DNA of 64,000 nucleotides. Source: CAZRCG01 sp964598565. GTDB lineage: Bacteria; Bdellovibrionota; UBA2394. Numbering within the stretch: position 1 is the stretch's first letter; every line of letters begins with the position of its first letter. The notes under the pieces were generated by a model that saw nothing but the letters and a program-made list of their open reading frames with translations, had not been told where the DNA came from and searched no databases. The translations under genes and the position numbers were made by a program. This document shows, piece after piece, positions 43,984 through 53,457 of this stretch. The stretch lies in contig CAZRCG010000004.1 in NCBI GenBank assembly GCA_964598565.1, positions 195,239-259,238 of the forward strand, read 5' to 3'.

Positions 43984-44862
43984 TTAAAAGCCCATATAGT
44001 AGGTTTGAAGAGATTGCTGAAACAGTGATTTCAATTCACCCTTCAGGGGTTGAATCATAGAGCCCATAAAATAGTCTGCCCAAGACTCTGGCTTTCGCGA
44101 CAGATAAGCTAGCTCTACATCGTGAGTAATTTTACCGAGTTCCTTGGCCTTTAAGACAGCATCCTGAAATGTTCCCAAACTATCGACGAGCCCCCACTCT
44201 AAGGCCTGCTCTCCGTTAACAATACGACCATCAGACAGAGCGGTAACGACTGAATCTTTCAACTTTCGCTCTTCTACCACTGTTTTTTTAAAGGTTTTAA
44301 ATGTCATATCAATTAAATCTTCGAAAAGTTTTTTAGCACGTGGGTCCAAAGGCTTTGTCGGATTGCCAGCGTCTTTTAACTCTCCAGAACGCACCGTCAC
44401 AGGATCCAGCAACAATTTGTTCATCAAGCGAGACACATTCATCAACTGAACGAGCACGCCCATAGAGCCGGTAATCGTTCCCGGCAGTGCCATCAAATGG
44501 CTGCCCCCCAACGACACATAGAGCCCCCCGCTGCCTGCCATATCCCCCATCGTTACTACGATGGGTTTTGAGGCCCTGAGGCGCTTCAGTTCCATATAAA
44601 TTTCTTGAGAAGCCCCCACAGCGCCGCCAGGCGAGTTCACTCGTACGACAACCGCCTTATAGTCATTTGCTTCAGAAGCCCTTTGAATCTGCTCCAAGAT
44701 AGGAAGGCTCTCGTCAATGACACCCTCAATTTCAATTACCGCAATATTGCCGCGACTCAGATGCCGATCTTTGCCGCCTGAAAATGACGATAGCCCTCCA
44801 AAGAGGGCTATCAAAACACCGATACAACCTAAAACAATTAAAAATCGAATAAAGCCAGACAC
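43984..44862 (-). CDS. sppA: Signal peptide peptidase SppA
   Basis: 292 residues, the short 36-kDa form. A transmembrane anchor spans about 5-22, then the S49 fold: VVVRVNSPGGAVGAS, catalytic Ser111 in MAGSGGLYVS, catalytic Lys163 in SGELKDAGNP and NGEQALEWGLVD. It digests cleaved signal peptides in the inner membrane. It reads from rpsA toward the HIT gene with a 39-base gap. Confidence 0.93.
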   Translation of the reverse strand: MSGFIRFLIVLGCIGVLIALFGGLSSFSGGKDRHLSRGNIAVIEIEGVIDESLPILEQIQRASEANDYKAVVVRVNSPGGAVGASQEIYMELKRLRASKPIVVTMGDMAGSGGLYVSLGGSHLMALPGTITGSMGVLVQLMNVSRLMNKLLLDPVTVRSGELKDAGNPTKPLDPRAKKLFEDLIDMTFKTFKKTVVEERKLKDSVVTALSDGRIVNGEQALEWGLVDSLGTFQDAVLKAKELGKITHDVELAYLSRKPESWADYFMGSMIQPLKGELKSLFQQSLQTYYMGF

Positions 44863-44901
44863 AGGTCAGAGCTTATCAAAGCCCCGACCCAGATCCAACG
44901 A

Positions 44902-46620
44902 CTAAGAGTTAGATTTCTTGAGAGCATCTCCGAGCGAGCTCGATAGGCCCGAATCGTTACCCATATACTTCTTCATCTCTTGCTGAGATTCGCGACGTTT
45001 CAGCGCCTTGATCGAAAGCGAAAGCTTTCGCTCGCGAGTATCCATCGAAATTACCTCGACTTCAACCTCTTGACCCTCTGAAACGGCAGAAGCTACAGAC
45101 TCTACCTTCTCGTCAGAAAGTTCCGATACATGGATCAAACCTTCAACTTCCGGCATCACTTCTACAAAGGCTCCAAAATCTGCTAATCTCACGATCTTGC
45201 CCTTGATTCTTGTTCCAGGAGTTAACTTTTTCTCTGCCCGATCCCAAGGATCTTCGCTCATCTGCTTAATACCCAGAGAGAACTTCTCATGATCTACATC
45301 GATATGCAGGACCTTCGCTTCAATCTCTTGGCCTCTTTGATACAGTTCCGCGGGATTTTTGCTCTTTCCAGACCATGTCAAATCCGAGATATGGACCAAA
45401 CCATCAATGCCGTCTTCGACTGTCACGAAAATACCGAAGTCCGTAATATTCGATACTTTACCCTTCACAGCGGAACCCACAGGATACTTGTAGACCAAGG
45501 CTTCCCACGGATTTGTCTCAAGCTGCTTCAAGCCAAGAGAAATCTTTTTGTTCTCGGCGTCAACCTCAAGCACCTTGGCCTCCACTTCTTGGCCAACTGT
45601 CAAAAGCTTGCTGGGATTCTTAATTTTCTTATTCCATGACATTTCTGAAATATGAATCAACCCTTCTACACCATCTTGAACCTGAATAAAGGCTCCATAG
45701 TTGGTGAGACTCACGACTTTACCCTTGACGACAGAGCCGGAGGGAAAATGAGAAGGCACTGACAACCAAGGATCTTCACTCAACTGTTTGAGACCCAAAG
45801 ACACTCGTTGTTTCTCACGATCATATTTCAAGACTTTAACCTTTATAGGATCGCCCACGCGGAAGAGCTTTTGAGGATTCTCAGCCCGCCCCCACGAAAT
45901 ATCCGTCACGTGAAGCAAACCGTCCATACCCCCAAGATCCACAAAGACCCCATAATCTGTAAGATTCTTGATAATACCTTCAACCTCTTGACCTTCTTCA
46001 AGCGTACTCAAGATCTCCGTCTTACGAGTATCGCGCTCTTGCTCGAGTACGGCTCGACGCGAAAGAACAATATTTCCACGACGTTTATTAAACTTAACAA
46101 TTCGGCATTTAACGGTTTGATTGATAAACGAATCGAGATCTTTTACAGGAATCAAACCAATTTGCGAACCGGGCAGAAACGCTTTGACGCCGATATCGAC
46201 GACGAGGCCACCCTTAACTCGGTCAACCACATAGCCTTCAACCACAGCGCCTTTTTCAAAGACTTCGGCAATTTCGTCCCATATTTTGAAGCGGTCTGCT
46301 TTCTCTTTAGACAGAGCTAAAACGCCGTTGTCATCTTCAAGAGTCTCAATGTAGACTAATAGGTCATCTCCAGGCTGAACTTGATAGACCCCTGCTTCAT
46401 CTCTCTCGAATTCATGTATTTCAACCAGACCTTCTGATTTGAACCCGATGTCCACAACCACATGCTCGTCGCGAACAGCGACGACATGTCCTGGAACCAC
46501 TTCTCCTGCTTTGAATTTTTTCTCTCGATCGTAGGACTCTTGGAGGAGCCTTTCGAATTCCGTATTATCACCAACATTTGCACTCAGACCTGCCTGAGCG
46601 TCTGGATATTTTAATGCCAT
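44902..46620 (-). CDS. rpsA: Ribosomal protein S1
   Basis: 572 residues from the ATG at 46620 (a TTG six bases upstream has the better spacing to AAGGAG). There are six S1 repeats: GEVVPGHVVAVRDEHVVVDIG, GAVVEGYVVDRVKGGLVVDIG, GQEVEGIIKNLTDYGVFVDLG, GSVVKGKVVSLTNYGAFIQV, GSAVKGKVSNITDFGIFVTV and GTRIKGKIVRLADFGAFVEV (as motif families). S1 helps mRNA bind the 30S subunit. It follows cmk as in many proteobacteria. A hairpin lies in the 112-base gap to cmk. Confidence 0.96.
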   Translation of the reverse strand: MALKYPDAQAGLSANVGDNTEFERLLQESYDREKKFKAGEVVPGHVVAVRDEHVVVDIGFKSEGLVEIHEFERDEAGVYQVQPGDDLLVYIETLEDDNGVLALSKEKADRFKIWDEIAEVFEKGAVVEGYVVDRVKGGLVVDIGVKAFLPGSQIGLIPVKDLDSFINQTVKCRIVKFNKRRGNIVLSRRAVLEQERDTRKTEILSTLEEGQEVEGIIKNLTDYGVFVDLGGMDGLLHVTDISWGRAENPQKLFRVGDPIKVKVLKYDREKQRVSLGLKQLSEDPWLSVPSHFPSGSVVKGKVVSLTNYGAFIQVQDGVEGLIHISEMSWNKKIKNPSKLLTVGQEVEAKVLEVDAENKKISLGLKQLETNPWEALVYKYPVGSAVKGKVSNITDFGIFVTVEDGIDGLVHISDLTWSGKSKNPAELYQRGQEIEAKVLHIDVDHEKFSLGIKQMSEDPWDRAEKKLTPGTRIKGKIVRLADFGAFVEVMPEVEGLIHVSELSDEKVESVASAVSEGQEVEVEVISMDTRERKLSLSIKALKRRESQQEMKKYMGNDSGLSSSLGDALKKSNS

Positions 46621-46721
46621 AGCCAAAATGAGTTAATCTCCTTCCGCGATCTTCTTATGTGAAGACCCATTGGGTTTCATTGGTAACGGCTTTCCCAACA
46701 TTCGTCAAAGGAAAGGACATC

Positions 46722-46746
46722 AAAAATAGGGCCTATCTCTCAGGCC
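46722..46746 (-). terminator. Possible weak terminator or attenuator between cmk and rpsA
   Basis: On the minus strand GGCCT and AGGCC form a five-pair stem around a seven-base loop, overlapping the cmk stop codon, and are followed by TATTTTTG. It is short for a terminator and may only attenuate readthrough into rpsA. Confidence 0.3.
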
Positions 46747-47488
46747 TTAGGGTCCTTGAAGGGCCTTCGACCGATCGAATGATTCGCGCTACTACCTCGT
46801 CTAGGCTCAGCCCAGTGGTATCGATAACCATGGCACCAGGCGCCGACACTAAGGGACTCTCTGCTCTTGAGGAGTCTTGATGGTCTCGAGCTAAGAGGTC
46901 CTTTAAAATTTCGTCGTAAGAAAATGTGACAGACCCCTGTGACCTTGAGTCATCAGTCCGCTCACCTTGCGAGGTCAGACTCTGTGACCGCAGTTCTTCG
47001 AATCGACGCCTCGCGCGCTCTTCAGAGCTGGCTGTGACGTAAAACTTATAGGGAGAATCTGGAAAAATCACCGTGGCAGCGTCGCGCCCCTCGACAACGG
47101 CTCCTCGTTCACGGCCCAGACGCTGCTGTTGTTCCACCATGATCTTTCGCAGCAATCCCATTTTAGCAATGGTACTGGCCGCCATCGAAACTTCAGGGCT
47201 TCGAATCTCCGCCCCCAAAGCCTGTATCTGACCATTCGGCAAACGAACTTCAGAAATAAGTCGCCCGGTGTCGTTACGAAACTGAAACTGAAGCTCTTGG
47301 GCAATCGCACAGCATCCGGCTTCGTCCGACAGGGAAACACCCCGCTGAAGCGCCTCCAAAGCGACTCGCCGATACATCGCGCCCGTATCCAGACAGGGTA
47401 ATTTAAGATGAAGTGCCACCCGCCTAGCGATGGTTGTTTTACCAGAGCCCGATGGCCCATCGAGCGTCACGATAAACGGAGCACTCAC
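46733..47488 (-). CDS. cmk: Cytidylate kinase
   Basis: 251 residues. P-loop GPSGSGKTTIARRVA, then CLDTGAMYRRVAL and VVEGRDAATVIFPDSPYKFYVTAS; these are typical CMP kinase marks. It makes CDP from CMP and ATP. The 47488 ATG overlaps the accA stop by four bases. The NMP-binding insertion (about 60-100) is a little longer than usual; a Ser/Arg-rich tract precedes VTFSYDEILKDLLARDHQDSSRAESPL, which itself matches the family. Confidence 0.93.
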   Translation of the reverse strand: MSAPFIVTLDGPSGSGKTTIARRVALHLKLPCLDTGAMYRRVALEALQRGVSLSDEAGCCAIAQELQFQFRNDTGRLISEVRLPNGQIQALGAEIRSPEVSMAASTIAKMGLLRKIMVEQQQRLGRERGAVVEGRDAATVIFPDSPYKFYVTASSEERARRRFEELRSQSLTSQGERTDDSRSQGSVTFSYDEILKDLLARDHQDSSRAESPLVSAPGAMVIDTTGLSLDEVVARIIRSVEGPSRTLRPER

Positions 47489-48525
47489 CTTGGAGTCCTA
47501 ACGCCCGTTAGATGTGATTTGTTCTGCGTCGAATTGGTACGTGCACTACCTTCCTCAGATTCCGCTAACCCTCGAAATGGACTACCCTGAGACCGCAATC
47601 GATTGTAGCGATCGATAATAAGCTGCGATTCATCCACCGCGACGAGCGAGGCCAATTCACGCTCCAATATTGGCTTTAGACTTTGGGCTGCTGAGACAAA
47701 GTCACGATGAGCGCCCCCCAGTGGCTCTTTGACAATAACATCACAGATACCAAAGGCTAACGCATCTTGGGCACTCAGTTTTAGCGCTTGAGCAGCCGTG
47801 GAGGCTTTGGCCGCGTCTTTCCACGTTATGGCGGCGCATCCTTCGGGGGAAATGACGGAGTAAGTGGCATATTGAAACATAAGGAGCCGGTCAGATACTG
47901 CGATAGCGAGAGCCCCACCCGAACCCCCCTCACCTATCACCACAGAGATAATCGGCACCCGTAAGCCCGACATTTCCATTATATTGCGCGCGATCGCCTC
48001 GGCTTGTCCGCGCTCTTCGGCATCAAGACCGGGATACGCTCCTGGGGTATCGATCCAAGTGATGACCGGTATTTTCCACTGCTCAGCCAACTTCATTAGA
48101 CGCAGGGCCTTTCGGTAGCCTTCGGGCCGAGGCATCCCAAAATTGCGCATCTGATTCTCGGCCGTCGATTTACCTTTCTGATGACCGAGCATCATCACCG
48201 TCGTACCAGAGAAGGAAGCCAGGCCCCCGACAACGGCTTGGTCATCTGAAAATGCTCGATCGCCCCTAAGCTCCACAAAATCGTCTGCCAAATACTGCAC
48301 AAAATCGAGCGTCGTAGGCCTATCGGGGTGACGAGACAACTGCACCACCTGATACGCGCTCAACGAGGTGCTGATAGACTCCAAAAGTTTCTTCGATTTT
48401 CGCTCAAGGGATTCTATCTCATCTCCCAGCTCCAACGAAGGGTCACTCATGCTGCGAAGTTTTTCAATCTCATCATCAAGAAGCTGAAGGGAGCGTTCGA
48501 ATTCTAAATAACGTCGTTTCCTCAT
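47485..48525 (-). CDS. accA: Acetyl-CoA carboxylase carboxyltransferase alpha subunit
   Basis: 346 residues from the ATG at 48525; a TTG at 48564 would add 13. The family sequence is clear: YLEFERSLQLLDDEIEKLR, RPTTLDFVQYLADDFVELRGDRAF, GHQKGKSTAENQMRNFGMPRPEGYRKALRLM, FGMP, TWIDTPGAYPGLDAEERGQ and VIGEGGSGGALAI. It transfers carboxyl from biotin to acetyl-CoA together with AccD, which is not in this window. It is a separate enzyme from the PccB-like system at the left edge. Confidence 0.96.
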   Translation of the reverse strand: MRKRRYLEFERSLQLLDDEIEKLRSMSDPSLELGDEIESLERKSKKLLESISTSLSAYQVVQLSRHPDRPTTLDFVQYLADDFVELRGDRAFSDDQAVVGGLASFSGTTVMMLGHQKGKSTAENQMRNFGMPRPEGYRKALRLMKLAEQWKIPVITWIDTPGAYPGLDAEERGQAEAIARNIMEMSGLRVPIISVVIGEGGSGGALAIAVSDRLLMFQYATYSVISPEGCAAITWKDAAKASTAAQALKLSAQDALAFGICDVIVKEPLGGAHRDFVSAAQSLKPILERELASLVAVDESQLIIDRYNRLRSQGSPFRGLAESEEGSARTNSTQNKSHLTGVRTPR

Positions 48526-48584
48526 GAGTCCACTACGGTAGACCGAATTCGCTCGAAGGATCAATCAAGGGGTCCTTAATTTCA

Positions 48585-49700
48585 TCAGAAGGCCCATTTT
48601 TGAAGACGTTCTTGGTAAAGCCGCTTAAGCAGGCGTAAGTTTTGTTTGTTCATAGGAAGTCTTTCAATCACAGGACGCTGAAGCTCCGCTTCTTTAAAAA
48701 ACCGCTCCAAATACCGCTGCAGCAGAACTTGAATCTCAGGGCCAAGGGCCATTGACGCCTTTGGAACCGTTTGTGTTGCCAGAGCTATCATAAGGACAAG
48801 TCTTAGAAGGGCATCTGTAGTCGATCGATCCCTCCAAGAACTCGTTTGTGCCAAATCTGCGGCCAGCGTCTGAAAATCTGTGGGAATTACCATCGACTCC
48901 GGCATCGCCATCACAAGAGTATCGTCTAAACCTGCCAGTAAGCGGCTCGCAAATGCATGCATCGACGAAAGCTCGAGCGAAAGACGTCTGTCAGACCTCA
49001 GACTATTTAAATAATATTGCAAATATTGCCTGGCTTCTTCATCGCGTTGCGAAGATTTAGTCCATATCATCGAACGATAATCTTGCACAGCCTTCAAGAT
49101 CACGCTCTCATGGAGGCTGCGATGATCACTCGCAATCTCATTTAATCGGCCTTCAAGCTGCTGTAAAATCGCTCGAGCCTCGAACGCCTGCGGATAACTA
49201 TTTTGAGAGACCACGTAGATGTAATAGGCGATGGCACCAACGACATCTCCTCGCTCATGGGGAGTCGATGCCTCGCTCAGCTGCCGCTGCATTCGACCGA
49301 CCTCCATAAGATCGCCTTTCTGTATGCGATCCACCATAGGCAGACGCCCTTCGACACAATGGGTGCCCTTGCTCGCCAATGAAACGCCCCGCTCTATCGC
49401 AGTCACAATATCTGGAAAAGCTTGGGCGTCGCCTTCTCGAATGTGAAAGTCAAATGCGTAGCTCAACAAATTTGCCGAGTTATTGCCTGTCAGGGTTCCC
49501 GTAGCGATCGCCATCAATAGAGCTCGACATCCCTTGCTGGGAGCCGCGACAGCGCTGGTCATTACCCCAAGCCCGACGCTCGTCACTACCCCAAGATTTA
49601 GGAATACCACGAACGTCCTTGCTAATAAATACAAGCAAAGACTCCTGCAAGTTTTTGAACGGCTCTGTCGAGCTGCATGACCGCTGGTCAGGCATTCCAT
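48585..49700 (-). CDS. Exported protein of unknown function
   Basis: 371 residues from the ATG at 49700 (GGGG site eight bases upstream). A long signal region with basic residues (RQSRSKTCRSL) and a hydrophobic core (YLLARTFVVFLNLGVVTSVGLGVMTSAVAA) ends near AAPSKG. The remainder is predicted largely helical with Gln, Leu and Arg in regular pattern and no recognised motif. It lies between the accA start and the region downstream of miaA; reading is toward accA with a 60-base gap. Confidence 0.6.
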   Translation of the reverse strand: MECLTSGHAARQSRSKTCRSLCLYLLARTFVVFLNLGVVTSVGLGVMTSAVAAPSKGCRALLMAIATGTLTGNNSANLLSYAFDFHIREGDAQAFPDIVTAIERGVSLASKGTHCVEGRLPMVDRIQKGDLMEVGRMQRQLSEASTPHERGDVVGAIAYYIYVVSQNSYPQAFEARAILQQLEGRLNEIASDHRSLHESVILKAVQDYRSMIWTKSSQRDEEARQYLQYYLNSLRSDRRLSLELSSMHAFASRLLAGLDDTLVMAMPESMVIPTDFQTLAADLAQTSSWRDRSTTDALLRLVLMIALATQTVPKASMALGPEIQVLLQRYLERFFKEAELQRPVIERLPMNKQNLRLLKRLYQERLQKWAF

Positions 49701-49907
49701 AACATCCCCACTTCCAATAAGTATTTTTCCCATCAACACTATGATGCGTTGCTCCAGTCGCTGTTGAAGCGCCGTAAAAGTTAGACGTACCGCAAAATGG
49801 GCTCGAGCGCTAGAGAATTAATGAAGAATTCGTCATATTTAAGAAAGTTAAATCTAAAATATCCGCCTGAAGGGCTCATCGTCCCATTAAAAGCGCCCTC
49901 AATTTGG

Positions 49908-50564
49908 TCACCTGGCTTTAGAAAATTCACCTTGAATCCATCGACAGTTTGCCGAAGGGGGAGCGAACTTGCGAAGCCATGTCCATTGGCGTTTTGCCAG
50001 TCGCCGAGTATCGCGCTTCCACAGCTCAATCGCACGATCTTTGGTCACCCGACCTGATAAGAACTCGAACAAATGAGTCAGTCCGATAGCCTTCACTCGA
50101 ATCTCGGACGCTCGCGGAAACAGAGCCTCCGCTTCAGAAATGGCCCCTCTTTCAATCATCGAATCCACACGACAATCGAGCTCTTGGTAGAGACGATCAC
50201 GAGCAGGGTCTAAAACAATCATTGAAAAAGGATGGCGAGGACTCCCCTGAAACGGCGTCCCCTTACGTCGATCGTCATCGAGACCATAGATCAGTGCACC
50301 CAAATAAAGCCCAAAACCTACCCACACATTACCGTCTTGCAGGTAAGGCTCTGCTTCTTTTGAGAAGGATCCCGCCGATGTGGGTTCAAATAAGGAGCGG
50401 TCGGCGACAAAGCGATAGCGATCACGATACTCTGGTTGATTCGACAATATAGGGATTTCTCGATAAAACTGAAATGGATCGGCATTAAAGAGTAGACCCT
50501 CTTCATGGTCTTCAGCCCATTTCGACTTTCCTGAACCTGTTGGCCCTGTAATAACGCGAATCAT
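49908..50564 (-). CDS. miaA: Short tRNA dimethylallyltransferase (MiaA-like)
   Basis: 218 residues against about 300-316 for typical MiaA. Kept: P-loop GPTGSGKSKWAE, ADPFQFYREIPILSNQP (in place of the ADSxQVYR signature), VWVGFGLYLGALIYGL and the C-terminal region RVDSMIERGAISEAEALF, VKAIGLTHLFEFLSGRV, then KRDTRRLAKRQWTWLRKF. Missing is roughly 60-70 residues between the GLY strand and the late helices, where typical enzymes carry the DP..A..I..nD..R segment. It normally adds dimethylallyl to A37 of tRNAs reading UNN codons. Whether the short form works is open. It is 10 bases downstream of mutL. Confidence 0.72.
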   Translation of the reverse strand: MIRVITGPTGSGKSKWAEDHEEGLLFNADPFQFYREIPILSNQPEYRDRYRFVADRSLFEPTSAGSFSKEAEPYLQDGNVWVGFGLYLGALIYGLDDDRRKGTPFQGSPRHPFSMIVLDPARDRLYQELDCRVDSMIERGAISEAEALFPRASEIRVKAIGLTHLFEFLSGRVTKDRAIELWKRDTRRLAKRQWTWLRKFAPPSANCRWIQGEFSKAR

Positions 50565-50573
50565 CTGCCCTGA

Positions 50574-52346
50574 TCACTGCACCCGATGAAAAAATTTTTC
50601 AAGCTCTCTAATTGTGAGATGCACGAAGGTAGGCCTTCCGTGAGGGCAATAGCCGACCTTAGGCAGTCTAAAAAAATCAGAAATAAGGCGTCGAGCTTCT
50701 TCATCAGGCAAGAAATCATGCGCCCGAACAGCCGCATGGCAAGCCATCGTCGCTAAAGTGTCACCTAGCGCATCTTCTAGTGCAGTAGTAGAGCCTTGTA
50801 AAAGCGTCTGTAGTATAGCTTCATGCCCACGTTTTACCAGGCTAGGAGTCGCCACAAGATAAATAGAACCTGCCGATGGGTCGCGGCCTGCATCATCGTA
50901 CATGCGTATTTCGTATCCAAGAAACTCAAGCAGACTCTCTCTATCGAGCAGTCCTTCAGCTCCCTCAAACCTGAGGCGAATAGGAAAGAGCAATCGCTGC
51001 GACTCGATTTTCGTCTTTTGTCTTATATGACGCAGAAAATCTTCGTAGAGAATCCGTTCGTGAAGAGCATGCTGATCAAAAAGCAGCAGGGCGCTTTCAC
51101 GATTTACAACCAAATAAGTATGATCGATGGAGCCCCAGTAGGTAAACGCAGCATCCTGTTCTGGAGCAAATTTCATCCTCAACTGAGATTCTACAACTGA
51201 GTGCACGCTTGTACTTGATGATGAAGTTTCGACCTGCACCGCCACCTCCGAATCATCGATCTGAGCCTCAGCACCGATTTCATCGCCAATTTCTTTGTGA
51301 ATTTCTACGCCGCCTGTTCTGCCGCTCTCGCTGTCAGTTTCCCTCCAGTGGTCACTCTGAAGATGCCCTCGAACCGTGTGGATGAGCGCCGAGACAATCT
51401 CGTCGCGACATGCCAAACCTACCTCCAATTTTCGCGGATGAATATTGGGATCCACCCACTCAGGACTCACATTTAGCTTTAAGAGTGCCGACAGATCGCG
51501 TGGTCGATCACAGAATGTCTCAAACGCCTTACGTATCGCAAACTCAAGGGCAGCATCTTTGATGGGTCGACCATTGATAAAAACCCAGATTCCGGGTCGG
51601 GCTGATTTCAGAGCTGACAACTTTACATAATTCAACGTTGCCGAGCCCCAAGCTGCCTCAATCAAAATCTCCCGCCAATCCTGCGAGTCCTCTCCATCGA
51701 AGGCCCAGGTGAGACGCTCCTGGAGCGACTCGGCAGGCCGCTTCCACAAGCATCGCAGTCCTTCATAAATCTCGAAGCTCACGTCATGAAATGCGGCGGC
51801 GTAACGGCGGCTTATCTCTAGCAAAGCCCTCTTCTCTCCGACCTCCGTCTTTAAGAATTTTCGTCGCGCTGGCGTCTTTGCAAAGAGGCCCTTAACAGAA
51901 ATCTTTGTTCCCAAACGCCGATCCACCGACTGTGGCGGCTCCAATTGACCCCACTGCATCGCCGCACGTCGCCCCGTGCGTTCACTGCGAAGACCGGTTA
52001 GAACTTCAACCTCACTCATAATACCCATGGAGTACAGGGCCTCTCCGCGAAAACCATATGACCTAAGCGATCGAAGATCTTCCATCGTTTGCAGTTTACT
52101 CGTGGCATGCTTCTGAAAAAGATAGGGCAAAGAATCCTCGGCAATGCCATGGCCGTCATCTTCAATCTCAATGAGCTGCAGACCACCCGCCACAAATCGA
52201 ATGCGAATGGAAGTCGCCTTCGCATCAAGCGCGTTCTCTATAAGCTCCTTAAGCGCCGATGCAGGTCGTTCCAGCACTTCTCCAGCTGCAATATGATGAA
52301 CGGTATGGGGCGGCAAAGGTCGAATCGGTGGGAGCAGTTCGTTCAT
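50574..52346 (-). CDS. mutL: DNA mismatch repair protein MutL
   Basis: 590 residues. The N-terminal GHKL ATPase has IENALDAKATS, EDDGHGI, SYGFRGEAL and GLFAKTPARRKFL. The C-terminal domain has DQHALHERILYE (Asp424 and onward), the DQHA(X)2E(X)4E endonuclease motif, plus ACHAAVRAHD and CPHGRPTF, so this MutL should nick DNA itself, as in organisms without MutH. It is followed by miaA, the common order. No mutS is in the window. Confidence 0.96.
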   Translation of the reverse strand: MNELLPPIRPLPPHTVHHIAAGEVLERPASALKELIENALDAKATSIRIRFVAGGLQLIEIEDDGHGIAEDSLPYLFQKHATSKLQTMEDLRSLRSYGFRGEALYSMGIMSEVEVLTGLRSERTGRRAAMQWGQLEPPQSVDRRLGTKISVKGLFAKTPARRKFLKTEVGEKRALLEISRRYAAAFHDVSFEIYEGLRCLWKRPAESLQERLTWAFDGEDSQDWREILIEAAWGSATLNYVKLSALKSARPGIWVFINGRPIKDAALEFAIRKAFETFCDRPRDLSALLKLNVSPEWVDPNIHPRKLEVGLACRDEIVSALIHTVRGHLQSDHWRETDSESGRTGGVEIHKEIGDEIGAEAQIDDSEVAVQVETSSSSTSVHSVVESQLRMKFAPEQDAAFTYWGSIDHTYLVVNRESALLLFDQHALHERILYEDFLRHIRQKTKIESQRLLFPIRLRFEGAEGLLDRESLLEFLGYEIRMYDDAGRDPSAGSIYLVATPSLVKRGHEAILQTLLQGSTTALEDALGDTLATMACHAAVRAHDFLPDEEARRLISDFFRLPKVGYCPHGRPTFVHLTIRELEKFFHRVQ

Positions 52347-52425
52347 GACACCTTCTTAAAGAGTCGCCCTAAAAAAGAGAATTTAAATTCCACCACCGTC
52401 GAAGAAAAAGTACTAGAATGAGCCA

Positions 52426-53457
52426 ATGGAGTCCAAGCCGTCTCAGCCAAGTCTCGAACAAGAACGCATCGTCATCGTGGGAGGTCATACTTTATTGGGA
52501 GAGCTGCTGATCGAACGTCTGGAGCGACGAGACGATATAGATACTTTTTATGTGGTAGATTTATTTCCTTTAAAACGAAAAGAAAAGAACCCTAAACAAA
52601 CGACCACGTTTCGAAAGGCTCGTTTTAAAAAATTGGATCTCATTCAACCTGGCTCAGATGCCAAACTTGCAGAATTCTTAAAAGAGGTCGGCGCCACCAT
52701 TGTGGTGCATGCCCTCTCAAAAAATAATCCGAGCCTTCAGTGGGTCTATGCTCATGAACTCGAAGTGATTGGTACACTCGCTATTGCCGCCGCCACCAAA
52801 GCCGCTCGCGTGCGAAAGCTCATCTTTTGTTCTACAACCGCCGTCTATGGCGCTTCACCAAAAAATCCCAACTATGTCAGTGAAGATCAAGCCATCGAAC
52901 AGCGACCTGAATCGCATTTTGTGCGCGACAAAGTCGACGCCGAGAAAGAAATTGCCCGCTTTCGAAAACAGTCGCCTGATACCATCGTGACCACCCTTCG
53001 CTTCTGTCTCATTCTAGGCCCTCGCGCCCATAACTATTTTACGGAGCTTTTTAGACGGCCTCTTATTCCAACCTTGCTGGGTTATGATCCTCTCATGCAG
53101 TTTCTGCACGAGAACGATGCCGTCGTCGCCCTTGAGAAAGTGATTGAAACCGATCACCGCGGAACCTTCAATATCGTGGGTCGAGGCGTGATTCCGCTGA
53201 AGTACGCGCTGCGAGAAGCGGGTAAAGTGGCTGTTCCGGTAGCCCCGCTAATTGCCTATCCCCTTATTCAAGTATTGTGGAATCTTCAGCTCGTTTCTGT
53301 GCCTGGCAGACTTCTCGATTATTTTAGATTTTTGTGGGTGGCCGACGGAGAGAAGGCAAAAAAAGTTCTGGGCTTTGAATCAAGCATGACCTCGAAAGAA
53401 GCGTTTATTGAATTTGCAAAAACTCAGCGATTGGAGGACTACTCATGGGCCAGCTAA
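52426..53457 (+). CDS. Atypical extended SDR (NAD-dependent epimerase/dehydratase-like)
   Basis: 343 residues. The nucleotide-binding motif is IVIVGGHTLLGELLIERL (about 15-32), then VVDLFPLKR, HALSKNN and FCSTTAVYG. The usual catalytic Tyr-x3-Lys appears as HFVRDK, with Phe where Tyr is expected, so redox catalysis is doubtful. C-terminal IAYPLIQVLWNLQLVSVPGRLL is hydrophobic. It overlaps the PlsC-type acyltransferase by 13 bases, a pairing seen in several bacterial groups and suggesting a lipid-related role. Confidence 0.75.
   Translation: MESKPSQPSLEQERIVIVGGHTLLGELLIERLERRDDIDTFYVVDLFPLKRKEKNPKQTTTFRKARFKKLDLIQPGSDAKLAEFLKEVGATIVVHALSKNNPSLQWVYAHELEVIGTLAIAAATKAARVRKLIFCSTTAVYGASPKNPNYVSEDQAIEQRPESHFVRDKVDAEKEIARFRKQSPDTIVTTLRFCLILGPRAHNYFTELFRRPLIPTLLGYDPLMQFLHENDAVVALEKVIETDHRGTFNIVGRGVIPLKYALREAGKVAVPVAPLIAYPLIQVLWNLQLVSVPGRLLDYFRFLWVADGEKAKKVLGFESSMTSKEAFIEFAKTQRLEDYSWAS

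Noticed and set aside
49781..50035. 84-codon minus-strand ORF overlapping the end of miaA
   Set aside because: Most of it lies in another frame of miaA, no ribosome site or family is seen, and its non-overlapping part is only about 40 codons.
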